From contig JAFXFO010000011.1 in assembly GCA_017520425.1 (NCBI GenBank), positions 34,523 through 98,522 on the forward strand: a stretch of DNA of 64,000 nt, written 5' to 3'. This DNA comes from Lachnospiraceae bacterium (lineage in GTDB: Bacteria > Bacillota > Clostridia > Lachnospirales > Lachnospiraceae). The notes beneath the pieces are model-generated. The model was not told the origin of the DNA and did no database searches. It worked only from the letters and a program-made list of their open reading frames with translations. The first letter of the stretch is position 1. Each line of letters opens with the position of its first letter. Below, piece by piece: positions 9,131-17,247 of this stretch. The translations under genes were made by a program, and so were the position numbers.

Positions 9131-9685
9131 TTATTCTTTATATATCTTCGCCTTAAAGTTCCAATACTGTTTCATGTACCAGATGAAAACCACCAAATAT
9201 CCCACCAGGATTCCCGTAAACATTCCCAGGAAAAATGATGATAAAGAATGATTTCCCAACAAGCCGTTGGTAATCAGTTGGGGAATCACAATTGTAAACA
9301 ACAGAACCAACAAAGGTGTCATCCTTCCTATCAGAATTCGCTTCATAAACTCCAGCCGGGAAGCATCATCACAGAAAATCCCTTCCTCCTCGTTCATGAT
9401 TCCTATGGGCTTACGGAAATAGCTGAATCCAAAAAAATCCTGTATATATTCCCAGCCGCAATCTTCAAACAGCTGTACATATTCTTCCTTATTGGCCAGT
9501 CCCTTCTTGTTATAGTCCAACTGGTATATCACATCCGCCGGCTCACATTCCTCAAAGTGATACATACCCAGGCCGTTTACCTTCTGAAAGCACCAGCCGT
9601 GATTGTGCATTTCCCTTAAATAATCCTGCTCTTTTTCATAATCCGCAATAGTGAACCACTTAAATTCCTTCTTTTGCTTTTTCAT
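9131..9685 (-). CDS. DUF2812 membrane protein
   Basis: 184 aa. The N-terminal ~100 residues have the DUF2812 pattern (WFTIADYEKEQDYLREMHNHGW, YQLDYN, FEDCGWEYIQDF, YFRKP). Two C-terminal membrane helices follow (LLVLLFTIVIPQLI and FTGILVGYLVVFIWYM). DUF2812 genes usually sit next to a PadR regulator, as here. The biochemical role is unknown; the regulator may sense envelope stress or an antimicrobial (inference from family context). Confidence 0.85.
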   Translation of the reverse strand: MKKQKKEFKWFTIADYEKEQDYLREMHNHGWCFQKVNGLGMYHFEECEPADVIYQLDYNKKGLANKEEYVQLFEDCGWEYIQDFFGFSYFRKPIGIMNEEEGIFCDDASRLEFMKRILIGRMTPLLVLLFTIVIPQLITNGLLGNHSLSSFFLGMFTGILVGYLVVFIWYMKQYWNFKAKIYKE

Positions 9686-9730
9686 TCTTTTGTCTCCTAC
9701 CCTACTACGAAAGCTGACTTTTCGGATCGC

Positions 9731-10045
9731 CTATATCCCTTCACGGGAGTTGCGGTACAACCTCTCGATCCGCTTTAACTCCAACTCCAGCACCTGTCTT
9801 CCCAACTCTGTCATCTGATAAATCTTACGCTTCTCTTCCTCCCGGACAAAGCTTATCAAACCATCCTTCTCCATCTTGGACAGGCTTCCGTACATGGTGC
9901 CCGGCGTCAGACGAATCTCCCCCTTCGTCATCTGCTCCACCCTTTGTACGATGCCATAGCCATGATTAGGGTATTGCAGGCACAATAGGATATAAAAGCC
10001 GGTCTCTGTCATAGGAACATAAACTTTCTTAATGTGTGCGTTCAT
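9731..10045 (-). CDS. PadR-family transcriptional regulator
   Basis: 104 aa, typical for short PadR proteins. A winged helix-turn-helix (FYILLCLQYPNHGYGIVQ, then LTPGTMYGSLSKMEKDGLI) is followed by a short C-terminal dimerisation helix. It lies 45 nt upstream of the DUF2812 gene on the same strand, so the two form a regulator-effector operon. Repeated ATATCGCAGTGC motifs overlap its promoter and are its probable operators (autoregulation). Confidence 0.9.
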   Translation of the reverse strand: MNAHIKKVYVPMTETGFYILLCLQYPNHGYGIVQRVEQMTKGEIRLTPGTMYGSLSKMEKDGLISFVREEEKRKIYQMTELGRQVLELELKRIERLYRNSREGI

Positions 10046-10117
10046 CCTACACCTCCCCTGTGTAATCCACGCATTTACCGGTTATTTTTGTTTCACTTTT
10101 CTGCATCGCACCAAGAT

Positions 10118-10178
10118 ATATCGCAGTGCGACTATCCTGGTGTGATACAACTATATCGCAGTGCAATATAGTTGTCAA
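10118..10178 (-). promoter_or_regulatory. Promoter and repeated operators of the padR operon
   Basis: Minus-strand TTGACA (10173-10178), 17 nt and TATAGT (10150-10155). On the plus strand the 12-mer ATATCGCAGTGC occurs at 10118-10129 and again at 10153-10164, 35 bp apart. The second copy lies inside the promoter within an ACTATAT/ATATAGT inverted repeat. This fits repression by PadR binding between and beyond the promoter boxes. Confidence 0.65.
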
Positions 10179-10192
10179 GGATTATTCTCCAA

Positions 10193-10219
10193 AAATAACA
10201 GGGCGCTTATAACGCCCTG
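10193..10219 (-). terminator. Intrinsic terminator of the methyltransferase gene
   Basis: Inverted repeat CAGGGCG / CGCCCTG (10199-10219). Read on the minus strand it is followed by TTATTTTT. Confidence 0.75.
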
Positions 10220-10229
10220 CTAATCTAAA

Positions 10230-10823
10230 CTATATCACTTCAAATATCAGTATTCTTTCTCGCTGATTCTCCCCATCAAACAAATCGCTGCAATCAATTT
10301 CGTCCACAAACATAAGCTCATCCTGTGTCATAAGAAAAGCTACATATTCATCCGACGGATAATAGAAAAACAACTGCATCTCTCGGGGATTTTCATAATA
10401 GGACTCCAGGATTCTCCCCAACACAGATTGTAAAATCTCCAAAGAAAACGGATTAAAAAGATAAAAGCGGTCCACATCCTTTACCGACAAATCCTTGGCA
10501 TCCCGGCACACGAACTCTACCTCATCGGAAGTACCTCGCACATAGTTTCTCAAGTTGTCTCGGGCCTGCTCATAAATTTTCTCCTCATACTCTACCCCCA
10601 CTACCGAACAACCCAGCTTATAATGCAGAAAAAAGTCCACACGGCCTTTGCCGCAACCGTAGTCCATCACCTTGTGTTCTTTGCCAATATATCCACTCTC
10701 TGCCAAGCGCACCAATACCGGGTAAGGTGTGGGCTCATAGGGGTAATGGTACTCGTCTTCATGGTCAGCCATGCGCCCGCAGGTAGCGATTTTCAGTTTT
10801 TTGTCCCAATCTTTTTCGGTCAT
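10230..10823 (-). CDS. Class I SAM-dependent methyltransferase
   Basis: 197 aa. The SAM-binding motif I is VMDYGCGKGRVDFFL (about residues 52-66), followed by the acidic loop VVGVEYEEK and post-motif VCRDAKDL. The N-terminal segment (HYPYEPTPYPVLVRLAESGYI) is typical of small clostridial methyltransferases that are not assigned to a substrate. It is monocistronic, ending at the terminator 10193-10219. The target molecule cannot be deduced. Confidence 0.8.
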   Translation of the reverse strand: MTEKDWDKKLKIATCGRMADHEDEYHYPYEPTPYPVLVRLAESGYIGKEHKVMDYGCGKGRVDFFLHYKLGCSVVGVEYEEKIYEQARDNLRNYVRGTSDEVEFVCRDAKDLSVKDVDRFYLFNPFSLEILQSVLGRILESYYENPREMQLFFYYPSDEYVAFLMTQDELMFVDEIDCSDLFDGENQRERILIFEVI

Positions 10824-10994
10824 AATGCTTACCTTTTCATTTACAAAATAGCACTCTGTTGAATGCGTTGTTCCAATTCATTTTAGCCAATTATCCCCTA
10901 TTTTGTCCATACATTTTGTTTCCCCATGTTTAGCATCCATCTTCTAAGGTGACATCTGACATCTGTTGCTTAACATAATTTATATGTAAATATC

Positions 10995-11023
10995 TCGACA
11001 TTCAAAGAATTTATGTTTATAAT
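10995..11023 (+). promoter_or_regulatory. Promoter of the orphan binding-protein gene
   Basis: TCGACA (10995-11000), 17-nt spacer, TATAAT (11018-11023), about 28 nt ahead of the ATG at 11051. Confidence 0.7.
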
Positions 11024-11050
11024 ATCAATACAAAAGAGGGGTATACATTA

Positions 11051-12418
11051 ATGAAAAAAACACATTTATCTAATAACTTTTACAAAGTATTTATCCTAAC
11101 AATTATATTGGGAAGTATTTTATGTTTGGCCGGCTGTTCGGACAACAAGACGGATACCACACCAAATCCTACACCTGATTTAGAGGAGATTACCATTCAT
11201 TATCAGGCGGATGACGGTGCGTTTCGAAAAGACACTTATTCTACGGAACCTAAGGAAGAGAAAGAACAAGCTATAGAAAAGGGAAAAAACATCATCTCCT
11301 TTTATTGTGGTGGCTATGAAACCCGCTTTTTAAACTATTTAGTTGCGGATTTTAATCGCGAAAATCCTCTCTTTCATATAGAAATGACCCAATTTCCCTA
11401 TGACACAGAATTTAAGAATGTTCAAGAACGTTTACGGATTGACGTTTCCACAGGAAAAGGTCCGGATGTTATGTCCTTAGATATTTTTCCGGTTTCCGAG
11501 AAAATCATTGCAGATGGGTATTTGTTGGATATGGCACCTCTCATGGCAAAAAGTAACATTACGGATGACAAATACTTTCCTGCATACAAAGCCTTAACGA
11601 AGGATAACCAAGTTTATGGCCTTTGCCCATCCATGGAAGTAGTTCGTATGTCAATCGACAAAAATGTACTTCCAAACAAAGAAATTCCGGATTTGGAATC
11701 ATTGGTGGATATTCTGTTAAAATACTCCTCATCCACTATTTTCTTAAATGATTATCAAGAAGGCATCTATATTATGGACTATTTTCTTTGCGGTTCCCAA
11801 GACCTTTGGGGCATGATTGACTGGGAAAACAAAACTTGTGATTTCTCAACAGAACTTTTTTCCAAGATTCTGGACGTGTCCAAGAAATTTGCAGATAACA
11901 GAAATAAAGGATATGCGCCGATTATGCGCATGGAACACTGTTACATAGGGCTCTATCCCGGTGAAAAAGTCTTGGAAAAAGAAGGACGGGTGATGTTGGA
12001 TTTTTATTTTGACGATGGCAATTACCCCAAATATAATCCCAGTGTAGAAACTCTTGTAATCAATTCCGGCACCTCCAATTTAGAAGGAGCTTGGGCATTT
12101 GTATCCTATGTCATGTCCAAAACAGGGCAAAGCTACTGCGCAGTTCCCACACATAAGGAGTTGTTTATCGAACAAAACAAAGAATTATTAAAAGACCTTG
12201 ATGCCGGTATAGCCAATACCATGGTTGAATATACCGAAGAAGTCATGCAAGATTCCATACAGGTTTATGAAGCCGGAAAATACTGTCCTACAAATACAGA
12301 AGAAATCCTTAATATCATTTATGAAGAATCCGGCGCGTATTTTTCAGGAGATAAAGGGAAAGACGAAGTAATTCATATTATTCAAAACAGAGTACAGCTT
12401 CTTTTGGACGAATATTAG
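11051..12418 (+). CDS. Extracellular solute-binding lipoprotein (ABC family 1 type)
   Basis: 455 aa. A lipoprotein signal peptide ends in CLAGC (about residue 28). The mature part has the family 1 sugar-binding pattern: IISFYCGGYETRFLNYLVADFNREN, ERLRIDVSTGKGPDVMSLD, and the C-terminal GAWAFVSYVM. No permease, ATPase or glycosidase gene is adjacent, so its transporter partners lie elsewhere or it acts as a sensor. The ligand is unknown. No terminator is visible before the Trp T-box promoter that follows. Confidence 0.85.
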   Translation: MKKTHLSNNFYKVFILTIILGSILCLAGCSDNKTDTTPNPTPDLEEITIHYQADDGAFRKDTYSTEPKEEKEQAIEKGKNIISFYCGGYETRFLNYLVADFNRENPLFHIEMTQFPYDTEFKNVQERLRIDVSTGKGPDVMSLDIFPVSEKIIADGYLLDMAPLMAKSNITDDKYFPAYKALTKDNQVYGLCPSMEVVRMSIDKNVLPNKEIPDLESLVDILLKYSSSTIFLNDYQEGIYIMDYFLCGSQDLWGMIDWENKTCDFSTELFSKILDVSKKFADNRNKGYAPIMRMEHCYIGLYPGEKVLEKEGRVMLDFYFDDGNYPKYNPSVETLVINSGTSNLEGAWAFVSYVMSKTGQSYCAVPTHKELFIEQNKELLKDLDAGIANTMVEYTEEVMQDSIQVYEAGKYCPTNTEEILNIIYEESGAYFSGDKGKDEVIHIIQNRVQLLLDEY

Positions 12419-12446
12419 TTATATGCCAAAAATCTAATTTACTCAC

Positions 12447-12475
12447 TTGACATTTCTAAATCTCTTGCATATAAT
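12447..12475 (+). promoter_or_regulatory. trpB leader: Promoter of the trp T-box leader
   Basis: TTGACA (12447-12452), 17 nt, TATAAT (12470-12475). Both hexamers match consensus perfectly and lie directly upstream of the T-box leader. Confidence 0.85.
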
Positions 12476-12484
12476 ATGTGAAAA

Positions 12485-12784
12485 GAGTTTTTGACAATTG
12501 CATATTTTTGAAACCGTTGAAGTGGAGATAAAAATAAACGGGCACTTACAGAGAGTCGGGGGGCTGAGAGCCGGCAGAATGCTATTTATTAAATGGACCA
12601 CGGAGGGCATAGTCAACGGAAAGCCTGCTTTCTCAGTATTCTATGACGTGTACGCATACGTAAGTTGCGAGGAATATGTTAGTATTCTGTAGAGTGTGTG
12701 GATTCCACAAATCAAGGTGGCACCGCGGTAACGATTTTACCGTCCTTGACAATAGACAGAACTATTGTCAAGGACGTTTTTTTT
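12485..12784 (+). promoter_or_regulatory. T-box leader, tryptophan-specific
   Basis: A ~300-nt leader ending in the T-box core AAGGTGGCACCGCGG (12714-12728). The intrinsic terminator CGTCCTTGACAATAG / CTATTGTCAAGGACG with a T run follows (12741-12784). Stem I shows AGAGAG (GA motif) and a specifier region around 12590 reading AAATGGACC, giving specifier TGG (Trp). Uncharged tRNA-Trp should stabilise the antiterminator and allow trpBA transcription. The downstream genes support the assignment. Confidence 0.9.
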
Positions 12785-12808
12785 ACTCAAAATCAGGAGG
12801 ATTTCAAC

Positions 12809-13993
12809 ATGGCAAAAGGAAGATATGGTGTTCATGGCGGTCAGTACATTCCCGAGACCCTTATGGACGAAGTTTTGAAGCTGGAAAAGGCTTATGAATT
12901 CTACAAAAATGACCCTGCATTCAACGAAGAACTGAATACCTTATTAAAGGAATATGCAGGCAGACCCTCTCTTCTCTACTACGCGGAGAAGATGACCAAG
13001 GATTTGGGCGGTGCGAAGATTTATTTCAAGCGTGAAGATTTGAATCACACCGGCTCCCACAAGATTAACAATGTACTTGGTCAGGCACTCTTGGCAAAGA
13101 AAATGGGCAAGACCCGTATTATCGCAGAAACCGGTGCCGGCCAGCATGGCGTGGCAACCGCTACTGCTGCGGCTCTTTTAGGATTGGAATGCGAAATCTT
13201 CATGGGTGAGGAAGATACCATCCGTCAGGCCCTGAATGTATATCGTATGGAGCTTCTTGGTGCAAAGGTTAACCCGGTTATGACCGGTACCCGTACCTTA
13301 AAAGATGCCGTTAACGAATGTATGAGAGAATGGACCACCCGTATGGACGATACCCTGTATGTACTGGGTTCCGTAATGGGGCCCCATCCCTTCCCCATGA
13401 TTGTACGTGATTTCCAGAGCGTTATCAGCCGCGAAGCACGTGAGCAGATTCTGGAGAAGGAAGGTAAGCTTCCTGACGTGGTTATGGCTTGTGTAGGCGG
13501 CGGAAGCAATGCTATGGGTATGTTCTATGAATTTATCAAGGATGAATCCGTGAAGCTGATTGGCTGTGAAGCAGCCGGACTTGGTGTGGACACGGACAAA
13601 ACTGCTGCTACCGTTTCAACCGGCAGCTTAGGTATTTTTCATGGTATGAAGTCCTACTTCTGCCAGGATGAATACGGTCAGATTGCACCGGTATACTCTA
13701 TTTCCGCAGGTTTGGACTATCCGGGTGTAGGTCCCGAGCATGCTTATCTGCATGATATCGGCAGAGCACAGTATGTGCCTGTTACCGATGAAGAGGCAGT
13801 AGAAGCATTTGAATATATTGCAAGAACCGAAGGTATCATCGCTGCTATCGAAAGCTCCCATGCTGTAGCACATGTGATGAAGCTGGCACCTACCATGAGT
13901 AAGGACCAGATTATTATCTGCTGTCTGTCCGGTCGTGGAGACAAGGACGTTGCCGCAATCGCGAGATATAGGGGGGTAGATTTACATGAGTAA
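12809..13993 (+). CDS. trpB: Tryptophan synthase beta subunit
   Basis: 394 aa from the ATG at 12809, which has AGGAGG 9 nt upstream. The longer frame from 12698 runs through the T-box and is not coding. The PLP lysine is in HTGSHKINN (Lys85). Other signatures are [14 protein letters not shown], the phosphate-binding [10 protein letters not shown] and the C-terminal LSGRGDKDV. It condenses indole with serine to Trp. The stop overlaps the trpA start by 8 nt. No trpEGDCF genes are in the window, so this pair may serve mainly for indole use, or the rest lies elsewhere. Confidence 0.95.
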   Translation: MAKGRYGVHGGQYIPETLMDEVLKLEKAYEFYKNDPAFNEELNTLLKEYAGRPSLLYYAEKMTKDLGGAKIYFKREDLNHTGSHKINNVLGQALLAKKMGKTRIIAETGAGQHGVATATAAALLGLECEIFMGEEDTIRQALNVYRMELLGAKVNPVMTGTRTLKDAVNECMREWTTRMDDTLYVLGSVMGPHPFPMIVRDFQSVISREAREQILEKEGKLPDVVMACVGGGSNAMGMFYEFIKDESVKLIGCEAAGLGVDTDKTAATVSTGSLGIFHGMKSYFCQDEYGQIAPVYSISAGLDYPGVGPEHAYLHDIGRAQYVPVTDEEAVEAFEYIARTEGIIAAIESSHAVAHVMKLAPTMSKDQIIICCLSGRGDKDVAAIARYRGVDLHE

Positions 13994-14753
13994 GATTCGT
14001 GACGCATTTACAAATAAAAAAGCTTTTGTGGGCTTCCTTACCGCAGGAGACCCTTCTTTAGAAAAAACCGAAGAATTTATCATCACCATGGAAAAGGCCG
14101 GTGCATCTGTAATCGAAATCGGCGTACCTTTTTCCGATCCTATCGCAGAAAGCCCTGTAGTAAAGGAAGCTAACGTACGTGCCCTCTCTGCGGAGGGTGG
14201 CTGTACCACCGATATGATTTTCGACATGCTGACCCGTGTAAAGGATAAGATATCCGTGCCCATCGTGCTTATGTCCTATTTAAATCCTGTATACAAATAC
14301 GGTTACGAAGCTTTTATGGCAAAATGTGCCGAGACCGGTGTAAGCGGACTGATTATTCCTGATATGCCTTACGACGAAAGAAGCGAACTTCTTCCTTACG
14401 CAGAAAAGTATAATGTGGATATCATCTCTTTGGTAGCACCTGCAAGCAAGAGCCGCATCCGCATGATCGCAGAGGAAGCTAAGGGATATATTTATGTATT
14501 ACCTTCCATGAATGCCTCCGATGCCCGTAATGATATCATCACCGATATCTCCGGTATCGTAGCGGAGGTCCGCAGCGTAACCGATACACCTGTTATCCTG
14601 GAAATCGGCGTACACTATCCGGAAGCTGAATACGAAACCATCGCCGATGGATTTGTGGTAGAAAATGCTATCGTAAATATTATCGCAAAACATGGCAACG
14701 AAGCTGCCGGACCGATTTTTGATTATGTAAAGAAAACCGTAGAAAGTTTGTAA
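13986..14753 (+). CDS. trpA: Tryptophan synthase alpha subunit
   Basis: 255 aa TIM-barrel protein. It cleaves indole-3-glycerol phosphate to indole, which passes through a tunnel to TrpB. The catalytic Glu is present in [11 protein letters not shown] (Glu44). The position of the second acidic catalytic residue carries Glu within DPIAESPV instead of the Asp of DPLADGP in the E. coli enzyme. Asp-to-Glu at this place is seen in Firmicutes, but the SPVVKEA continuation is also atypical, so activity deserves checking. It is translationally coupled to trpB and followed by a terminator. Confidence 0.92.
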   Translation: MSKIRDAFTNKKAFVGFLTAGDPSLEKTEEFIITMEKAGASVIEIGVPFSDPIAESPVVKEANVRALSAEGGCTTDMIFDMLTRVKDKISVPIVLMSYLNPVYKYGYEAFMAKCAETGVSGLIIPDMPYDERSELLPYAEKYNVDIISLVAPASKSRIRMIAEEAKGYIYVLPSMNASDARNDIITDISGIVAEVRSVTDTPVILEIGVHYPEAEYETIADGFVVENAIVNIIAKHGNEAAGPIFDYVKKTVESL

Positions 14754-14762
14754 GAATGTATG

Positions 14763-14804
14763 AACCGCTACAGTGTTATGAATATGATACTGTGGCGGTT
14801 TTTT
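14763..14804. terminator. Bidirectional terminator after trpA
   Basis: 12-bp stem AACCGCTACAGT / ACTGTGGCGGTT (one G-T pair), followed by TTTTTTATT on the plus strand. It lies between converging genes. Confidence 0.85.
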
Positions 14805-14813
14805 ATTGCCCTC

Positions 14814-15608
14814 CTACACCAGATACTGCTCTATCATTAATTGTACTATCTTTTGATTAAGCGGCGCTTTTGCTGTTTCATAGGTTAGTATGAAATTTAT
14901 GCCCGGTAATATATTATTCTGGGCATATATGTTGATTTTCTCCAATGCTTTTTCTACATACTCCAAATCATCCATCATTCCCAGATGTTCCCAATAAACT
15001 TCCTTTCTTTCCTTAACATTCAGCATGGTAAAATCCGGATACACCGTCCCCCATCCTTCCACGTAAATGGGACATTCATAACGATAGGGCACACCTTCTC
15101 TGTTCAAAGAATCCGCTATAATCACTTCTGACTTGGAGCGTACTCTTTCCCCCTTCGCAGTATATAGCTTCGGTGCAAATACATCAAAATCTTTTCCCGT
15201 GTACTCCACATTCTCCCAATTTGCAACAAATTCCTCTTGCGACTCTATAATGGGACAAATTAGCTTACGACGCTCTGCTTGTAACCTACTATAAATTTCT
15301 TCTGCGGGAATTGAGGGGCTAACCGTCAGATATTTATCCAGTGCATATAATTCCTTATCCACACTGACCAACACCTTTTCATCATAATCCTTTTGCGCTA
15401 ACTTATGCGCCATACCAATACTTTTTTGAGGAATATATACCCCATTAAAATCTTTTGGGTCGGTCCTGTGATAGTATTGCACTTTCTCTCCCCTCTGACA
15501 AATTCGCAAATGGCCCGCGGGCACATTTTTTAGTGCCTTTTCTTTCTCCTTTTTGATTTTGAGCAACTGCTCTTTACGCTCTTCCAGCGCAGTTCTGATT
15601 GATTTCAT
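14814..15608 (-). CDS. PD-(D/E)XK nuclease-like protein of unknown function
   Basis: 264 aa with AAGGAGG before the ATG. Residues 1-27 are a Lys/Glu-rich coiled coil. Residues 155-223 carry a restriction-endonuclease-like core: RSKSE (Glu161) on a helix, YPDF (Asp192) and the strand VYWEHLG (Glu207). The order E...PDF...E-x-(H/L) matches the PD-(D/E)XK fold, although the expected Lys after the last Glu is not where usual. I do not recognise a named family. It stands alone, converging with trpA, and a 550-bp array of nine regular hairpins begins about 50 bp from its start. Whether the two are functionally linked is unknown. Confidence 0.75.
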   Translation of the reverse strand: MKSIRTALEERKEQLLKIKKEKEKALKNVPAGHLRICQRGEKVQYYHRTDPKDFNGVYIPQKSIGMAHKLAQKDYDEKVLVSVDKELYALDKYLTVSPSIPAEEIYSRLQAERRKLICPIIESQEEFVANWENVEYTGKDFDVFAPKLYTAKGERVRSKSEVIIADSLNREGVPYRYECPIYVEGWGTVYPDFTMLNVKERKEVYWEHLGMMDDLEYVEKALEKINIYAQNNILPGINFILTYETAKAPLNQKIVQLMIEQYLV

Positions 15609-15656
15609 ATTTCATGACCTCCTTATTATATAACTAATTTATGAATCATCCGCCTA

Positions 15657-16202
15657 AGGCAGATAGATTTTTGTAATTCGCGTGGGATATATGGCGTAAT
15701 TCCACGCTCCAACTTATCACGACATATAGATATTGTTATTCAGTTATATCTATATGCCATTTCTTTCCCTCACCTTACTCTCTTGGCAGATAGAACTAAC
15801 CTTATATGAGTTTCTATCCGTCATTTTATTTCTTTCTTTTGTTACGACGACAGATAGTTGTCACTATATCTGCTTTCATATATGTCATTTTTGCATCTGT
15901 GGTTCGCCTTACAACAGATAGATTGTCTTGATTGAGCTAATATATCTGTTGCCCTCTCCACTTCTTCATATTTTTCGGCAGATAGATTGCGCTAAATACT
16001 CATTTCTATATGCCGCCACCCCATTTCTGATGTATCTTTCATCATATAGATGTCATAAAATAGGCACATCTATATGTCCTATGCCATTTCGACCACGCTC
16101 AGTCAGCCGATAGATTGCGCAAAAATGTAACTATATATGTTATTTATTTTTTTAGGATTTCTTTACAGATAGTTTTGAAATACTGATATTTTATAGATGC
16201 CC
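15657..16202. repeat. Array of nine degenerate hairpins with a 64-nt period
   Basis: The left arm CAGATAG (or CATATAG) starts at 15660, 15723, 15787, 15851, 15915, 15979, 16043, 16107 and 16166, so the steps are 63, 64, 64, 64, 64, 64, 64 and 59. In eight of nine units the partner arm (consensus CTATATG) occupies exactly +27 to +33, leaving a 20-nt loop, and about 30 nt of pyrimidine-rich sequence separates units. Units 2 and 7 pair perfectly; most others keep one internal mismatch. Loops and spacers differ between units. No open reading frame explains the period. This fills the 667 bp between the nuclease-like gene and the SGNH gene. Confidence 0.8.
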
Positions 16203-16240
16203 CTACAGGGATACTCACACTCTGTAGGGGCTTGATTTTA
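16199..16240 (+). terminator. Terminator-like hairpin at the right end of the hairpin array
   Basis: Perfect stem GCCCCTACAG / CTGTAGGGGC followed on the plus strand by TTGATTTTA. The T-rich side indicates termination of plus-strand transcription, that is, of a transcript crossing the array; on the minus strand no T run follows. Confidence 0.6.
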
Positions 16241-16275
16241 TGAAATTTGTCTGCTCTCACACTGCAAACAGTATA

Positions 16276-17232
16276 TTACTCCTGATTCTCTTCGCTAATG
16301 CTCAAGTATCCCTTCTCCACCATGTAGCGGGTGACTTTTGCCTGTCCATAGCAGTTGAAATGCTGGGAATCTTTGTAGTCTGTCATACCATCCAGATTCA
16401 TTTCCGGTATTTCATAAAACAGATTATAATATCGAAGACCCTTTTCTTCGGTATAGTCCTCCAGCCAGTTAAATATCCTCTGTCTGCGGAATAAATCTTC
16501 TCTGGTGTTTTCTTCATCATACAGGGAGTTAAAGGGCGCTACATACATAATCAGCTCCACTTTGTTTTCCTTGCAAAGCTCCACCAGCATGTCCAGATAT
16601 TTCAGCATCTCTTCCGGCATAGGTTCCTTCTCATCCTTGGAAATCACCGGAATCTGCCAGTTATACTTAGTTTCCTCCGAATAAAATCCTCCCCGGGGCG
16701 AATCAAGATTGCTCATAAAGTCCTTCTCTGTCAAGTCTTTCCAACGGGTATGATAACGTCCCAGATTCAAATAATAATAAATCTGCTCCTCCGGCTCTAT
16801 CAAATCCTCAATGGCCAGCTTCCCGGCTTCACATCGGGGCATGCCGTCAAAGAAGGTATGAGACATCTCCGGCGTCACGGTCCGGAAATCATTGGTGCAG
16901 TAAAGTGCCTCCAATACGATGGCCTTGGGATGCTGTAGCTCTATGGCTTCCATAGCCGCATAATATGACATAGGTATGGTCTGCGCTGAAGTGGCCAGCA
17001 TAAAACTGTTAATCCCATACTCCTCATACAGCAAATCCGGATTGATGGTACAGAACTGATGACTGCTGCCGATAAAGACCACATCCACACTGTCCCGCTC
17101 TAATTGCTTAAAATTGTCCTGAATATTGGTTCCTTCCTTCTCCCGCAGTACATAGGAAATCCTGAGTACCGCCGGAATCAAAACCGCCCAAAACAGAAGG
17201 AACAAAATAATGATGTAACATTTCTTTCTCAT
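16276..17232 (-). CDS. Membrane-anchored SGNH-hydrolase-like protein (O-acylation partner)
   Basis: 318 aa. One N-terminal membrane anchor (IIILFLLFWAVLIPAVL) places the rest outside the cell. SGNH features are VVFIGSSHQF (block I Ser, about residue 57) and the C-terminal DSQHFNCYG (Asp/His block). It lies 15 nt downstream of the MBOAT gene, the AlgI/AlgJ or DltB/DltD-like arrangement in which the MBOAT exports an acyl group and the SGNH protein transfers it to a surface polysaccharide. The acceptor is unknown. Confidence 0.8.
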   Translation of the reverse strand: MRKKCYIIILFLLFWAVLIPAVLRISYVLREKEGTNIQDNFKQLERDSVDVVFIGSSHQFCTINPDLLYEEYGINSFMLATSAQTIPMSYYAAMEAIELQHPKAIVLEALYCTNDFRTVTPEMSHTFFDGMPRCEAGKLAIEDLIEPEEQIYYYLNLGRYHTRWKDLTEKDFMSNLDSPRGGFYSEETKYNWQIPVISKDEKEPMPEEMLKYLDMLVELCKENKVELIMYVAPFNSLYDEENTREDLFRRQRIFNWLEDYTEEKGLRYYNLFYEIPEMNLDGMTDYKDSQHFNCYGQAKVTRYMVEKGYLSISEENQE

Positions 17233-17247
17233 ATTACGTACCCTCCG

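Noticed and set aside
12698-12808. TrpB starting at 12698
   Set aside because: The upstream codons are the T-box core and terminator; TrpB begins at 12809 with AGGAGG.
15657-16202. CRISPR array
   Set aside because: Arms are only 7 nt and degenerate, repeats are not near-identical, the last step is 59 rather than 64, and there are no cas genes. It is also unlike TIGR arrays, since no Nop-domain Tas gene is present.
15657-16202. Array of integron attC sites
   Set aside because: No RYYYAAC/GTTRRRY core sites, no integrase, and units are far too close to hold gene cassettes.
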